NCBI GenBank assembly: GCA_964020085.1
Contig: OZ026596.1
Span: forward strand, 14,769,737 to 14,833,736
Reading direction: 5' to 3'
Source of the DNA: Micromussa lordhowensis
Lineage: Eukaryota; Cnidaria; Anthozoa; Scleractinia; Lobophylliidae
DNA: 64,000 nt
The stretch's first letter is position 1. The number at the start of each line of letters is the position of its first letter. This document shows positions 42,321 through 53,796 of this stretch, piece by piece. Position numbers and translations under genes: made by a program. The notes beneath the pieces were generated by a model, which saw nothing but the letters and a program-made list of their open reading frames with translations, did not search any database and was not told the origin of the DNA.

Positions 42321-43399
42321 TAGCCTGCGAGCAAGCTCTCTATTTGGGTCTCACGCAAGATTTACTTTGGGCGTGGTTATTTTGGGTGTGATCGGCGAGC
42401 GGCCGCGAGAGGATTGGGACGTGAGCGGGCTGGGGAGAGCTTGGCGCCATGACTGAAGAATTTTCATTTCTACTTTGCCTTGGAGAAGTGAAATCCCATT
42501 GGCTGAAAATGACATGCATCAATTGATTTTGAAAGTTTCACGTCCATTGTACAAATGTGCTGAATCGCGTTCCTGGAGGTGTCGAAACTTACTCCGAAAA
42601 AGAAAGTTGGGCAAAGAAGAAATGCTCTTTTTCCCTGGGTAAAGCATTTCTGTCGACTCTGCGGTTGTTCCTTTAAAGTTCAGTACGGAAGCCAGGCCCA
42701 TATAATTGGAACAGAAAATTTGTTTCAACCTTCAAAGAAAAAAGGCTAAATCGGTGTTGTCCTCGCAAAGCAGTGTGAAAATATAGGGTTGACATTGAAA
42801 CAATGCGAAGGAAAATTGGATAGAGTTTGTAGCGCTTGTGGACGGAAAATAAGGATATTTCATCATCTGTACTCGTATGTTGCATGCGCTTTGTACAGTG
42901 AGAGTCAAGAGATGGGTGTATGTGGAGAAGAAAGATCAAAGCACTGTCTTCCCACATCGTTGTCTTCACCTGAGCGAAGTCTGGTGAACAAAAAGGTTCA
43001 GAAAAAAAAAAACGTTGAAATCTCTGCGGGTCAAGAACGAGAAGGAGAAGCAGGAGAGGACAAAGAGTTCGGAGAGAAGCGAAAGAGAAGTTTGTTAAGG
43101 AAAACTCTTTTCTGTCCAGTAGTTAAGCCTGAAGAAAATCGTGAAAATGATGGCTGTGGCGAGTGGGAACTCAATTTGTTAAACGTTGACGATTTGACCG
43201 AGAAGAAGGACACTAGAGTCGAAGTTCTTATTTCATAGCCCAGCGGACACGTAGAAGTTCGGTCTCTGCAAGAAAAATCATGTCATGGCGGCAAGCTCTC
43301 CCTAGTTCGCTCCCGCCCCAATCCTCTCGCGGCCGCTTGCCGATCGCGCCCAAAATAAATCTTGCGTGAGACCCAAATAGAGAGCTTGCTCGCATGCTA
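42321..43399 (+). mobile_element. Pack-MULE-like element carrying a zinc-finger gene fragment
   Basis: Terminal inverted repeats of ~125 bp (TAGCCTGCGAGCAAGCTCTC at the left, TAGCATGCGAGCAAGCTCTC as complement of the right) bound 1079 bp. The flanks TGAGTCAAA (42312-42320) and TGAGTCGAA (43400-43408) are a 9-bp duplication with one mismatch, as for Mutator-like elements. The interior is not a transposase but a stretch of ordinary-looking protein-coding sequence (see next entry), with relatives at 52672-54427 outside any such inverted repeats. That is the structure of a Pack-MULE, a non-autonomous element carrying host sequence. Confidence 0.7.
42644..43238 (+). pseudogene. Captured zinc-finger (C2..C2) protein fragment
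   Basis: Frames on + read FCRLCGCSFK (Cys-x2-Cys) near 42650, a KKG* stop near 42749, then an open frame from 42789 with DRVCSACGRKIRIFHHLY (second Cys-x2-Cys). A Ser/Lys/Glu-rich low-complexity region and the block ENRENDGCGEWELNLLNVDD follow, to a stop at 43238. Paired CxxC motifs about 60 residues apart suggest a small treble-clef-type zinc domain, ZAD-like in spacing. The family is not identified. A second copy in the window shows that the blocks are conserved as protein. Confidence 0.55.
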
Positions 43400-43408
43400 T
43401 GAGTCGAA

Positions 43409-44452
43409 CTGCAGGTCACTTTGCAAAGTCTATTTTGGCCAGGAGGATTGGTGTCGGGGGGTGGTAGAAAACGTCACAAAGATGGTGAAGGACGGTGCCT
43501 AATAAATACGGACAAATGTTTGAACATAATTATTTGAAGCTGTTGTTTATATGTTCAAAGGGACATAGTTAAAATATGCAAGTGTAAAAGCTTCAGTCAC
43601 TAAATGTATCACCACTTCTATTTCAACATGAAATGTAAACTGCAGGCCAGGCAGTCTGGTAATATCCTGCAATCAGGCATACTTCTCTTGTTTGACAAAT
43701 GGGGGAAGCGGAGAAAAGAACACCAGATACATTCACTTCATGAGTTATCTAGACTTTTGTTTGATTGATTGAGCCCTATTGTGATTGGTTACATGATTGG
43801 ACATGTGACTTCCACTGCAATTCCAAAGAAGAAGCATGGAATCTTGATAGTAGTATTCATCAGCAAGTGTGCTGGATATTTGTTTAGATGAATACAGCTC
43901 CTATGCATCTTTGCAGGGGCATCCCATTGAGGGAATTGGTCATTCTCTTCACAAACTGGGAATGATTTACTAGGCTAGGCATTGAGCAGGTTGTCGGAGG
44001 TTGTTGTTGTCAATTTTTTTGCTCTTCAATCCCTTCTAATCTGAGGCATCCATCTGGATCATTCTAAATGATGTTATGGCCTTAAAAGACAAGATTCATT
44101 ATTGCCCTTGATCGCAAATTGCTACTTTTTCACATATTTGAGAAACTAAAGAATGGCCAGTACGATGTGAGTTTGGCCATGGCGACTGCAAAAAAGAACT
44201 TTGGCGGAAGGTGTACACCATAGACATACTTCAAGAGAATTATCTGAAAAAAACTGTCTAGGATTGGCGGATAAACAGCTAAGATGTTCTTGGATACAAG
44301 ATAAACTAGTGTAGCCAAAGCTATGAAAGTGCTGCGGAAATTGGGATGTTGTTTGCAAATTAGGGGGATTGTATAGAGCTTGTGTAGAAATGGTTGTCAT
44401 CAAGTTATTTTGTTTGGTCAAGTCCCAGAAATTGTTGAGCAAGATGTGGTTA
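43409..44452. other. Intron 1 DNA
   Basis: No supported coding region. The minus-strand frames at 44130-44442 overlap each other and show no domain. Confidence 0.4.
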
Positions 44453-45276
44453 TAATCAATTCATGATGTCATCAGTTACAGCATTTAATTTCTGAAAGAA
44501 ATAATGCAACAATAAGTTCAATACAAAAGTTCATAAGTTTAAGATTTCATGAACAAAATTAACTGATTTTGTGCGATTATGCAGCGACTTGTTAAAAAAA
44601 AATCCGGCAAGAAGCACATGGCAGCTACAGGAGTATACAACAAAGCTATCAGAAAAAATACTTAAACTACGTTCAATTTTTGGCAGACGACAGTACTATC
44701 GTAAACCTCACAGTTGCCGAAAACGCAAAATCTTAATCATTTGAGTTTGGCGGTTAAACGCCGTTGTCAGCCAAGTCCCCCACGGCCAAAGTAGCTGTAG
44801 TATTACCTTGCCGTAGCGTATCTTAAAGTCCCTAGTGAAACACAGAAATACGGGCATTAGGTCCCCGGTAAAATGGAATACCATTTGTTGTTGAAAACCC
44901 AAAAAGTCAAGAGTACCAAAGAGGAAATATTGCAAACAATATATAATCAATTCATGATGTCATCAGTTACAGCGTTTATTTTCTGAAAGAAATAATGCAA
45001 CAATAAGTTCAATAAAGTTCATAAGTTTAAGATTTCATGAACAAAATTAACTGATTTTGTGTGATTATGCAGCGACTTGTTAAAAAAAAATCGAATGTAG
45101 CTGTGCGAATTAGTGCATAAGTGCGAACACATGAAAGCCTGCCAAATTTGCCGAGATGCTTCGGCAAGAAGCACATGGCAGCTACAGGAGTATACGACAA
45201 AGCTATCAGAAAAAATACTTAAACTACGTTCAATTTTTGGCAGACGACAGTACTATCGAAAACCTCACAGTGTTAC
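44453..45276. repeat. Two-copy direct duplication (~330 bp, 490 bp apart)
   Basis: 44453-44715 and 44942-45272 are near-identical (TATAATCAATTCATGATGTC ... GACGACAGTACTATCG). The first copy lacks ~70 bp present in the second, between AAAAAAAATC and CGGCAAGAAG. No coding identity. Confidence 0.8.
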
Positions 45277-46089
45277 TTGTTTGCAGCGAACCCGACCTGA
45301 TCAATCTATTCATCGACATGTTTCCACCTTATAGTGTAACTTATTCTCTGTAGCGCTTTCATTTCTCTTATAAACCCCAACAAACCATACATTTTCTGAA
45401 AGCTTAATATTTCCAGATTATGGCTCATTCCTTTAAAAATCTCAAAATCGTAACAGATAGCGTAATTGAGACGTTTTTTTGCGAAAGCATATGTCTGTGT
45501 AAAGTCAACTCCAGTCCCGCTAAGAATGGTCGGAAGAGAACGATAAACATCGCATTTGCTTCTTGACACGTTCTACTAAAAAACCGTGTCTTAGTTTTTA
45601 TTTGTTTCTTTTGTGACGATAGGATAAAGTCAGAGGGGACAAATCATCAGCACTTCCTTCGAAAAAATGACGATTATTCGAAAACGGAAAAAGAAAACAA
45701 AAATCGCCAACACAGTTTTCAAGAAAAACAATCTGACAATAAGCTGGCCAAATTTCAGCTTAATCGGTTCAGGGGCTGCCGACTTGGAGTTAAAAACGTA
45801 CGCTTAACTTTCCACAATTTTCTTTCCGAGAAAACAAGAGAAATATATTTTTTGCGGCATCTTAACCGCAATAGGATTGTAACACCTAATCATCCATTTT
45901 GATGTTTACCAGCGAGGGATCATCTTGCAACAACAATAGGCATTTGACAGGTGATATTAGTTCATGTGACATAATAATATTCCAAAATTAAATATTACCC
46001 TTCCTTCTGAGGTTTTTAATTTCATCAGATAAAAGACCCTATAGGAACTTGACATTTCACAATGTTTTAGCTCGACAAGGTTCTTCTTA
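45277..46089. other. Intron 1 DNA
   Basis: The open frames on the minus strand at 45306-45569 and 45957-46142 are unrecognised. No repeat structure is evident. Confidence 0.35.
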
Positions 46090-46880
46090 TTGTAATAGAG
46101 CACGTTTGAATTTCCAAGCTTTTGTGTTTCGTGACATTGCAATGACGGCCCGCGAAGGCTGTCGCGGAGGTTAAAAGAAGAGTTGTCGCATTAGTTTTTG
46201 CTAACTAAACAGTGCTTGCACTAAAAGAAGCATTAATTTCAATGTATTGGATCTCTAGAGCAATAATTTTTCGTTTCAATAGCATAACTCAGTGACAGAT
46301 GTTTCTGTTACTTTATGGCCGCCATGTTTGTGTCCCTCTGAAGGACACAAACATGGCGCCGCCATACAAAGCTCTATAAATTTGGGTGACACACTTCTGC
46401 AAATAACTCGCGAATGAAAAACAGCAGACCTGATTCTTGGCGAGATTGTTTATATATGAATTATCTATCGTATCCAAGATTCTTGACTTTATTCATGGAA
46501 TGGTTACGATTTTAGTTTTGATCACATGACTGGTGGAAACCGAGAATACACTGCATTTTCTGTTTATCGGCGATAGACCAAGAAAACAAAAAACCTTTGA
46601 GACTGTCGCGTGACTGCCATGGATAGCTCGAAAGCCAAGAACCGATGCACAATTTATCGCGAGCGCCCTGCCTTTTTTCCATCGTCGGAAATGGAAGATT
46701 AGTTTCGTGCGATGGACAGCTTTCGTTCTGGCACTGAAACATCCAAAATGAACCAAGTCCGTTTTTACTTCCTAAATTCTCCACAAGTTCAATGCTCTCT
46801 TGACAAAAGCGACAGGTCACTGATTCCTTGATCTTCTCCTGCAGCCTTTGTCACTCTCCGCTAATTTTTCAGCCCAATCA
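46090..46880 (-). pseudogene. Mutator-like transposase fragment in a GGCCGCC-hairpin element (copy C)
   Basis: On the minus strand from about 46850, KIKESVTCRFCQESIELVE is followed by MFQCQNESCPSHE. After a frameshift near 46690, ASVLGFRAIHGSHATVSKVF follows. The CxxC pairs and the (V/I)LG(F/M)RAIGxG(H/R)A block match the zinc-binding start of Mutator-like transposases found in animals. The hairpin at 46317-46359 (GGCCGCCATGTTTGTGTCC and inverse) and the CTCTATAAATTTGGGTGA that follows link this copy to those at 4577 and 6058. Only the N-terminal transposase part survives. Confidence 0.6.
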
Positions 46881-47370
46881 GAGCTAAACGACTCTTTCGG
46901 CTTCTTCCGCCTTGCCGTTGCAGATGAAAACAATCATGACCTCTTCTTTTTTTTCGCAGGCATCTTGCGGTATGTAATGCATGATAAAATGACACCACTA
47001 TACCTTGTGAATTATTTCATGACGCGTTGACCTACAAGTTAATCCAGAATGACAGAACTTGTCAACGGGTATTTAAAACAATTTACGTGCAGTAAACTTC
47101 AACGTCCAACGAAATAATATTTTTTTTTAAAGAAAGCTCTTGAAAAGCTCTATCTGAACGTCTCGAAATCGAAAATTTCGAATATTCGCATTCTAAACCC
47201 TGGCTGATACCTTAACATTGCAATAAAATCATCATCATGCACTGGCAGTCACCTGAACTGGCATCGAAACTCGAAAAAGCAAGATGACAGTGTAGAAGAT
47301 CTTAGGTTATGTTATGTTAGAACTTCTCAATTTCTTGTTGTCTTGGTCTCGAATTGAGGCAATGCACGGT

Positions 47371-47479
47371 GCATTCTGGTCCGCTGAAAGCGAGGCTCTT
47401 CACAGCGCAGAGCATTATGGTCTGCTGAAAACGAGGCTCTACCACAGTGCAAAGCATTGTGGTCCGCTGAAAGCTAGGC
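47371..47479. repeat. ~41-bp tandem repeat, 2.7 units
   Basis: GCATTCTGGTCCGCTGAAAG and its following bases (CGAGGCTCT..CACAGYGCARA) occur three times, the last unit partial. Confidence 0.85.
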
Positions 47480-48806
47480 TAAAAACCATGGCAAAATCTC
47501 AAATTTTTCTACCTTTCTTTTATATTTAGATTATGAACTGCTGCTACGCTCGCTACGCTCGCTCTGCAGCAAATACTCCTGTTTGCTGCAGTAAGTGACA
47601 GTTAATTGGATTCTTCACATTATTGTCATTGCCCAGTGCCATTGCTAGCTTTCAGTAAAGGCTATCACATCCAATTTGAGGTTGACTTTGGCGAGATTTC
47701 TTGAAATTTTTTTCTATGAAAATGGCTTTCTCTGTAGCGTTTTATTCTTGGAAAGAAAATATTTTATTGCAAAAAGTGCGAACTGAAAGCGGTTTAGTAT
47801 CCATACATGACCGTTTGTCTATAAAAACATCTGTAGGGGTTCTGAAGCGCGGTATGAAATTGTCCAAGAAGTAATAAAAATAATAATTCTTACTCTTATT
47901 CTACATCATGACTAAGACAGTATGCTAAGCATACTGTATATAATTATGCATTCTGTATATAAGTATGCTTCTGAAAGCAAATAAAAAGCAAATTTATTGT
48001 GTGGAAGTCTCTGCATGACATGTATGGCGGCAGGAACTTGTAGCTGACATTTTTCACCTCATGACGCAAAGTCAGAGTTTCAAAAATAGTTCTAAGCCAA
48101 GTGGCAACTTAAGCAAACATTTTATAAATTGTATTTCAGGCCACGTAATGCCCGAAAGCCTTCCAATTTTGCTAACGTTTTTCTTCAGCTACAGAATCAA
48201 AACAAAAAACAAACGCTCGCAAAGCATTCTGGTTGACAGAGAGTCTTTAATCTCAGACAGGAAGGATTCAAAATTTTTGGTTTGGGAGAATGACTGTTAG
48301 CTTGTTGACATTACATTCAAGTGCTTCTTAAGCTTGCACAAAGTGGTTTTTAAACCTAGGTACATGTACATATGCGTAATAAATATTTTTTGACCAAGTT
48401 TTGGAAATTCTGGGTATTAACCAACGTGTCTGAAAATATATTAAAAAAAGTGACTGAAACACACCCTTCTTTGAAACATAATGTCACACTCTTCAATTTG
48501 GCTGAAGCAAAGTAGAGAACATCAGAATTCGAAACAGGACTGGTGTTCCCTTTGATACATAGTTGTATTGGCCTGTATTCTGTTAGGCACTTGTGCTGGT
48601 TTTTACTAGGGCATCTGTAGACATTTGGAACATACACAAATGCAGTAATATGTTGGTAATTTATTATTTAGTATTGCCTTATGTTAGGAAATGTCCTTAA
48701 AATTCATTTAAATATGTCGCTTACATGCTTGTGAGCTAGTGAAAACCAGCTTTTACAGTGACTTCTTATAGCATTTTTCTCAATGGTTTGTCTTCTCTTC
48801 ATTTAG
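47480..48806 (+). other. End of TBC1D10-like intron 1
   Basis: No repeats or exons recognised before the acceptor TTCTCTTCATTTAG at 48806. Confidence 0.4.
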
Positions 48807-48912
48807 AGAGGCAACCAATGATGTAGCTGCAGATGTTTACAGACATAGAGAGCTAAAGTGGATTGAGATGCTACAAAACTGGGACAAGTGGAGAGCAAAG
48901 AAATTTCCAAAG
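48807..48912 (+). CDS. TBC1D10: TBC1D10-like exon 2
   Basis: Acceptor ATTTAG|A. Phase agrees with exon 1 (TC + A = Ser44). Thirty-five further codons include RHRELKWIEMLQNWDKWRAK then KFPK, matching the R-Q-R-E-L-K-W-x-x-M-x-x-x-W-D-K-W block at the start of the TBC domain in TBC1D10 proteins. Donor AAG|GTTGGT, phase 0. The next exon should begin with a (V/K)xxRCxKGIP block. I could not find it up to 64000, so intron 2 exceeds 15 kb. The short exon length is why it is easily missed. Confidence 0.85.
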
Positions 48913-49325
48913 GTTGGTGTTTAACATTAGAATATATAATACAATGCTTAAAGAATGAAGTAAACACCGGTAGATAAGCCACACCCTTTTACTCTGAAAA
49001 ATGTTCCTTAAAAATCGGGGATGTGGCTTATCTGCAAACTAACAAGAACTTCACAAAACTATATCAGAATATGCATTGATCATTGCAAGTTTGGTGGAAC
49101 CTAAAATAGCCTAACACTGTGCAATGTTGACAAAACCTTTTCATCTAACACAAGTTTGCATTTGACCATTTTCCAACATTAGAAGGGGAATGGGGGTGCT
49201 GACACTTACTCTGTAGGTATTACGGTTATGATTTCACGTTTTTGTCATTTTCTAAACACAATTTGTCCATGATTGTAGCTAAGTGCATTGACCACTATAA
49301 ACAACATTTGAACATTTTTTGTCAC

Positions 49326-49920
49326 AGAAACTTTGTTAAACACTCCATTCTTTAAAGAAAGAGTATGTACAAGTAACTACTAGAATGATTGATTTGTGCC
49401 AAACAGATTAACATAGATATCATTTCAGTTTTGAAGAGAGGTCTAGTCTGAACTAATGAAGTCAATGAACATTTTGCAAACGACTTGCTGATGCGAGCAG
49501 ATATACAGAACTTTTCTTTGAAAAAAAAATGAACTAAATGTGGGCAACGTACCATCAAAACTTTGATAAAGGATTCTTTCATCAAGGAAAAGAGTTATTA
49601 TTAATACTGTATGAAAAAACGATTTGTGTCAAACAGAGCCAGAGATATTATTTTTTCTACGAGAGATTTATTAATTGGAGTGTTTCAGACAATAAACCTT
49701 TGGGAAGAGACTTGCTGACATGTGCTGAAACCCAGAACTTTTCCTTGCAGAAAACTAAACGCGAGTGACATGCTTTAGAAACTTTGACAAACAGTTTGTT
49801 TGTCAAGGAAAGAGTATTTCTACCATTTGAATGAACGATTTGTATCAAATAGAATCGGAGATATAATTTTTTTGACAGGGGATCTAATCGGAAAGCTTCA
49901 GACAATAAACATTACATTAT
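49326..49920. repeat. ~225-bp tandem repeat, three degenerate units
   Basis: Units start near 49327, 49556 and 49778, each with GAAACTTTG(A/T)(T/C)AAA, then a GATTTGT(G/A)(T/C)CAAA block about 65 bp on, a GGAGATAT-like block, and AGAACTTTTC later. The later units share CAGACAATAAAC. Strongly diverged. Confidence 0.7.
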
Positions 49921-50580
49921 GATGTTCATAGTCAGTTTTTATCGACTACTCGCACACAACATATCAAAAACTTTCTGGTTGGGAGCTTGAGTTTTCCGGT
50001 AAGAGACTCTGTATTTGATATGCTTTTCATATTCTGTACCAGTAATCAGGCACAGCATTCAAGCAATGTGCACAGTGTTTCTTCGTAAAAAGATTTTGGC
50101 TTCTTAAGGCGTGGATAGAATTTTCTTTAGAAAAACGTTCCAGGAATCACTGCTATGTGTAAGACGGCCATGATAGCTGAGTGACTTGTGCAGCTCAGCG
50201 TTGTGAAATGCTCCATGTACAGGATCCAGCAATTCATAACAATTATTTGGGGGAAATCATTACATTGTAATTCCCTTTGTAGATCAAATCCTGTGAGACA
50301 CAAACCTGAACTCCTTTTGGAAAAGAAAATCTCTCCTTCGGGAAACGTGAATTCCCTTAGAAGAACAAAATGTGAAATATCTTCCTGTTTCATTCATTTC
50401 ACGGATCATGTGTACTAAAGGCACCCGTGGTTGAGGGTTTCGATGGATACTCTTGATGAATACCCTTGATCAACATCTTGATCGATACTCAATCGACATC
50501 CTGATCGGTCATTGGTGGACACTTGATAGACACTTGATCAACAGCCAGTCAATAGTTGGCCGAGTGACCAGCTCCCAAAT

Positions 50581-50750
50581 GGCTTGATAGCTCAGTTGGT
50601 AGAGCACTGCACCGGTGTCAGGCCTGAATTTTTTTCAGGCTTTAATTTCACAACTGGTTAAGTTGTGTGTGTAACTGCGATGATCAATCATGTCTTAATA
50701 TCTTTCTCTGCAGTTTAAATATATGATCTTTCATATTATATTCATTTGCA
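50581..50750 (+). mobile_element. tRNA-derived SINE, internally deleted
   Basis: GGCTTGATAGCTCAGTTGG then TAGAGCACTGCACCGG is a tRNA-like 5' half with a good Pol III A box (TAGCTCAGTTGG). The expected B box (GGTTCGAATCC) is missing: the sequence jumps to the SINE body CCTGAATTTTTTTCAGG (an inverted pair) and a tail ending near TATATGATCTTTCATATTAT. It cannot be a functional tRNA gene. Confidence 0.65.
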
Positions 50751-51229
50751 TGTTGATATAGTGTCAACCAAGGTGTCAATGGAGAGTCGATTTTTGATAA
50801 AATGCAGACTGCAGGCTGTAGACTTTTAAACTGAATCATGTTACCATTTCCATCATTGACAAGCTAACCAAAGTGCTATTTAGGCTACCCTAAGTGATTT
50901 TCAGGTTAACCGCAGTGCAGACTTTCACTACGGTTAGCCTGAATAGTCCTGCTTACGGTTAGCATTTAACATTATAACATAACTAAAGCATGCGTTCTGA
51001 TTGGCGAATTCAGCATCTACTATTTGCCCATGGGTGTATGCTGCTGACATACTCAATAACTAAAGCAAAGCGCGTTTACCAATTGTTAAATGGTTAATAT
51101 AAGCCAAGAAATTTCGGAGGTTTTGATTGGTTGATAGTATCACTATTTCCACGTAATAGTGGTATAACGGCAAAAATGCATGGTATAACAAGGACTACAA
51201 TTTCTTTTTCGCTTTTGTTTTAAAAAAAA

Positions 51230-51970
51230 ATGGCGGCAAGGTTCCTGGAAATTTCCTGTGGGGAAATAGAAAAGCTCGCCGAAAAAGCAAAAAATACAGT
51301 CAAAACTGCTATGACGTGGATGAATGTTTGGAAGTCGTGGACAGAAAACAAGGGTCTTAACCTTGACATTGACAAATACGAAGCTAAAGAACTGGATGAA
51401 TGTCTCTCGCGCTTGTTTGCCGAAATTCGCAAAAGGGATGGTTCCGACTATGAGTCGGACAGCCTAAGGGTTATGTTAGCTGCCATCGGCAGACACCTCA
51501 AACAAAATGACAGCAAAATATCCAAGTGCAGACAGGTCCTGGAGTGAAAGGCAAGAGCTCTTTGCAAAAAAGGCCACAGAAAACTAAAGCACTTACCGTC
51601 CAAGATGAAGAGCAGCTATGGAAAAATTGTGTAGTTAGCGAACAAAATCCAAATCTTTCCAGTTTGACCATTCAACACAACTGTACAGCGACACCAGCCT
51701 CCCAAACAGTAGTCCACCACTTTCATGGCTGCTCAGGTCGCGATAAATTACAGAGCTGGTGTTGGTGTTTTTCAACAAAGCAGCAATTAAACACTGAGAG
51801 AAGCTTGTCCGTACCTTTCCTTAATTTCACGGTGGTTTCGCTTCACCACTGCAGTGACTGCAAAAACCGTGATTTGAAAGTAACTTTCATTGAACTATTT
51901 CCTGTTGTTTGCTGTCAGTGCTTTGAACTGGCTTCACAAAATACTGTCAATCACTTTTTTCATTGACGTG
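51230..51970 (+). pseudogene. DUF3504/QRICH1-ZMYM-like (Crypton-related) fragment
   Basis: The open frame 51230-51547 starts MAARFLEISCGEIEKLAEKA and contains the ELDECLSRLFAEIRKRDGSD segment then SLRVMLAAIGRHLKQ. These blocks resemble the N-terminal helical domain of KCTD/QRICH1/ZMYM-type DUF3504 proteins, derived from Crypton tyrosine recombinases. A frameshift near 51530 passes to a second frame with LTVQDEEQLWKN and later WCWCFSTKQQLN. Single-exon-like and broken; probably a transposon copy rather than a host gene. Confidence 0.55.
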
Positions 51971-52076
51971 AAAAGATTGTTACGAATGCAGAAGCCTGGG
52001 TTTGTTTTTTCAACCGTAACGAAATAGAGGTCTTTTGTGTGTTCCCGAAAATTTCTCGGCTTCTATTATAAACAAA

Positions 52077-52240
52077 TAATAGCATGACCTGTACGTGATA
52101 TTTGGCAATAATACGGCTCATAATATTTCAAAATTTTCCAAATACTTCTGACCGCTTCGTGGCTTGTGGTATTTTGGACAATTTTGAAATATCACTAATG
52201 GTATTATTGCCAGATACCACTACAAGTCATGCTATTACCT
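52077..52240. repeat. Foldback repeat
   Basis: AATAGCATGACCTGTA...GGCAATAATAC...ATATTTCAAAATT is inverted at 52190-52240. The arms are ~70 bp with small mismatches. Confidence 0.7.
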
Positions 52241-53123
52241 GTACAAATAACACACTATATTACCCTCAGTTTGCATTTTATCCCTGGGCTGCAGTTTGCA
52301 GTCTGCGTTTTACACTGACCAAGTGTTAAATGAAAGTAGGAGGAATAGGAAACTTCTTACTTAGAGCCGGCAAATTATAGCAGATCAGCTTTAGAATGAT
52401 GCAAGTTGTCATTTTAGAAATTAGAGTTGCTGGTGTTCAACATTTGCAAAATAATCGGAATTGATTAATACAAAGTGTTTAAAATATGATATTGTCTGAA
52501 TACCAGGAACACAACAACTCTATTAACAAAATGGCAAATTCCGCGGAAATGTTTCGCTTTAAGGATGTTGGCAACTCTTCCTGCAACTCTGCGTGATCAA
52601 AAATCACATTTACCACAACTTTCCACTGTTTTAACACCAAATTTTTAATAACTGCATTGTTTTCTTTTCTTGCGGAGACCGAACTTCTACATGTCTGCTG
52701 GGATATGAAATAAGAACTTTGTCTCTAGTGTCCTTCTCGGTCAAATCGTCAACGTTTAACAAACTGAGTTCCCACTCGCCACAGCCATCATTTTCACGAT
52801 TTTCTTCAGGCTTATCTACTGAACAGAAAAGGGTTTTCCTTAACAAACTCCTCTTTCGCTTCTCTCTGAACTCTTCGTCCTCTCCTGCTTCCCCTTCTCG
52901 TTTTTGACCTGCAGAGATTTCAGCGTTTTTTTTTTCTGCACCTTTTTGTTCATGGGACTTCGCTCAGGTGAAGACACCGATGTGGGAAGACAGTGCTTTG
53001 ATCTTTCTTCTCGACACACACCCGTCTCTTGACTCTCACTGTACAAAGCGCATGCAACAAACGAGTACAGGTGATGTAATGTCCTTATTTTCCATCCACA
53101 AGGGCTACAAACTCATTCCCGAT

Positions 53124-53125
<2 letters not shown>

Positions 53126-53164
<39 letters not shown>

Positions 53165-53165
53165 T
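53126..53165. repeat. (AAT)n microsatellite / retroelement tail
   Basis: About a dozen AAT/TAA units. On the minus strand this is the 3' tail of the retroelement fragment next to it, marking its insertion point into the zinc-finger copy. Confidence 0.85.
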
Positions 53166-53780
53166 AAATATAATAATAGTAAACTTTATTAAAACTTTAC
53201 AATAATTGCTTACAAAATTTAAAAGGCTAAAAGAACATTTGAGTAATTATTAATATTATTATTATTATCATCATTATAAATTATTAAAAACAGTAAGAAT
53301 AGCAAATTATTAAATCGGGCAATATTATAAGTTTCTCTATTCTTATACATTTATTATAAAATATAAACTAACCATTAGAAGAAAAAAAAAAAAAGAATTA
53401 AGAAGTCATTTAGCGCGCATGAGATCTAGCAAGTTCAACCTCTACATCAATGTCTTTGACATTTGTTCTTCTCCTATTTGATCTGGAGCCTCTGAGGCAG
53501 AGAAGCGCTGATCTTAAGATAGAGAAGGAAACTTTTCCTCTTATCCACGTCAATGTCTTTGCATAGTCTTCGCCTTTCTCTACGGATATCAGTTCTGCGA
53601 GTCGGCTATGATATCTTAGGCATTCGCGTCCTATACCTCCTGTTGTGGTGAATACTAGTGGCGTAAAGGACGCTTGTTCGACTTCCAGGACTCGTCTTTC
53701 ATACATTCTTTTCTTCTCGTTTTCGTGAAGGCGATACACTTGTTCTGGCGTACGATCTTTATATGAGTATCTTTATATGA
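53166..53780 (-). pseudogene. Retroelement polyprotein C-terminal fragment
   Basis: The minus frame reads [19 protein letters not shown], then [17 protein letters not shown], and the [20 protein letters not shown] segment to a stop at 53410. This SFTPLVFxTTGG...LRSAL(L/V)CLRGSRS block is widespread at the end of reverse-transcriptase polyproteins in aquatic animals. The exact family is not assigned. Confidence 0.5.
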
Positions 53781-53794
53781 GTACGTACGATCTT

Positions 53795-53796
<2 letters not shown>

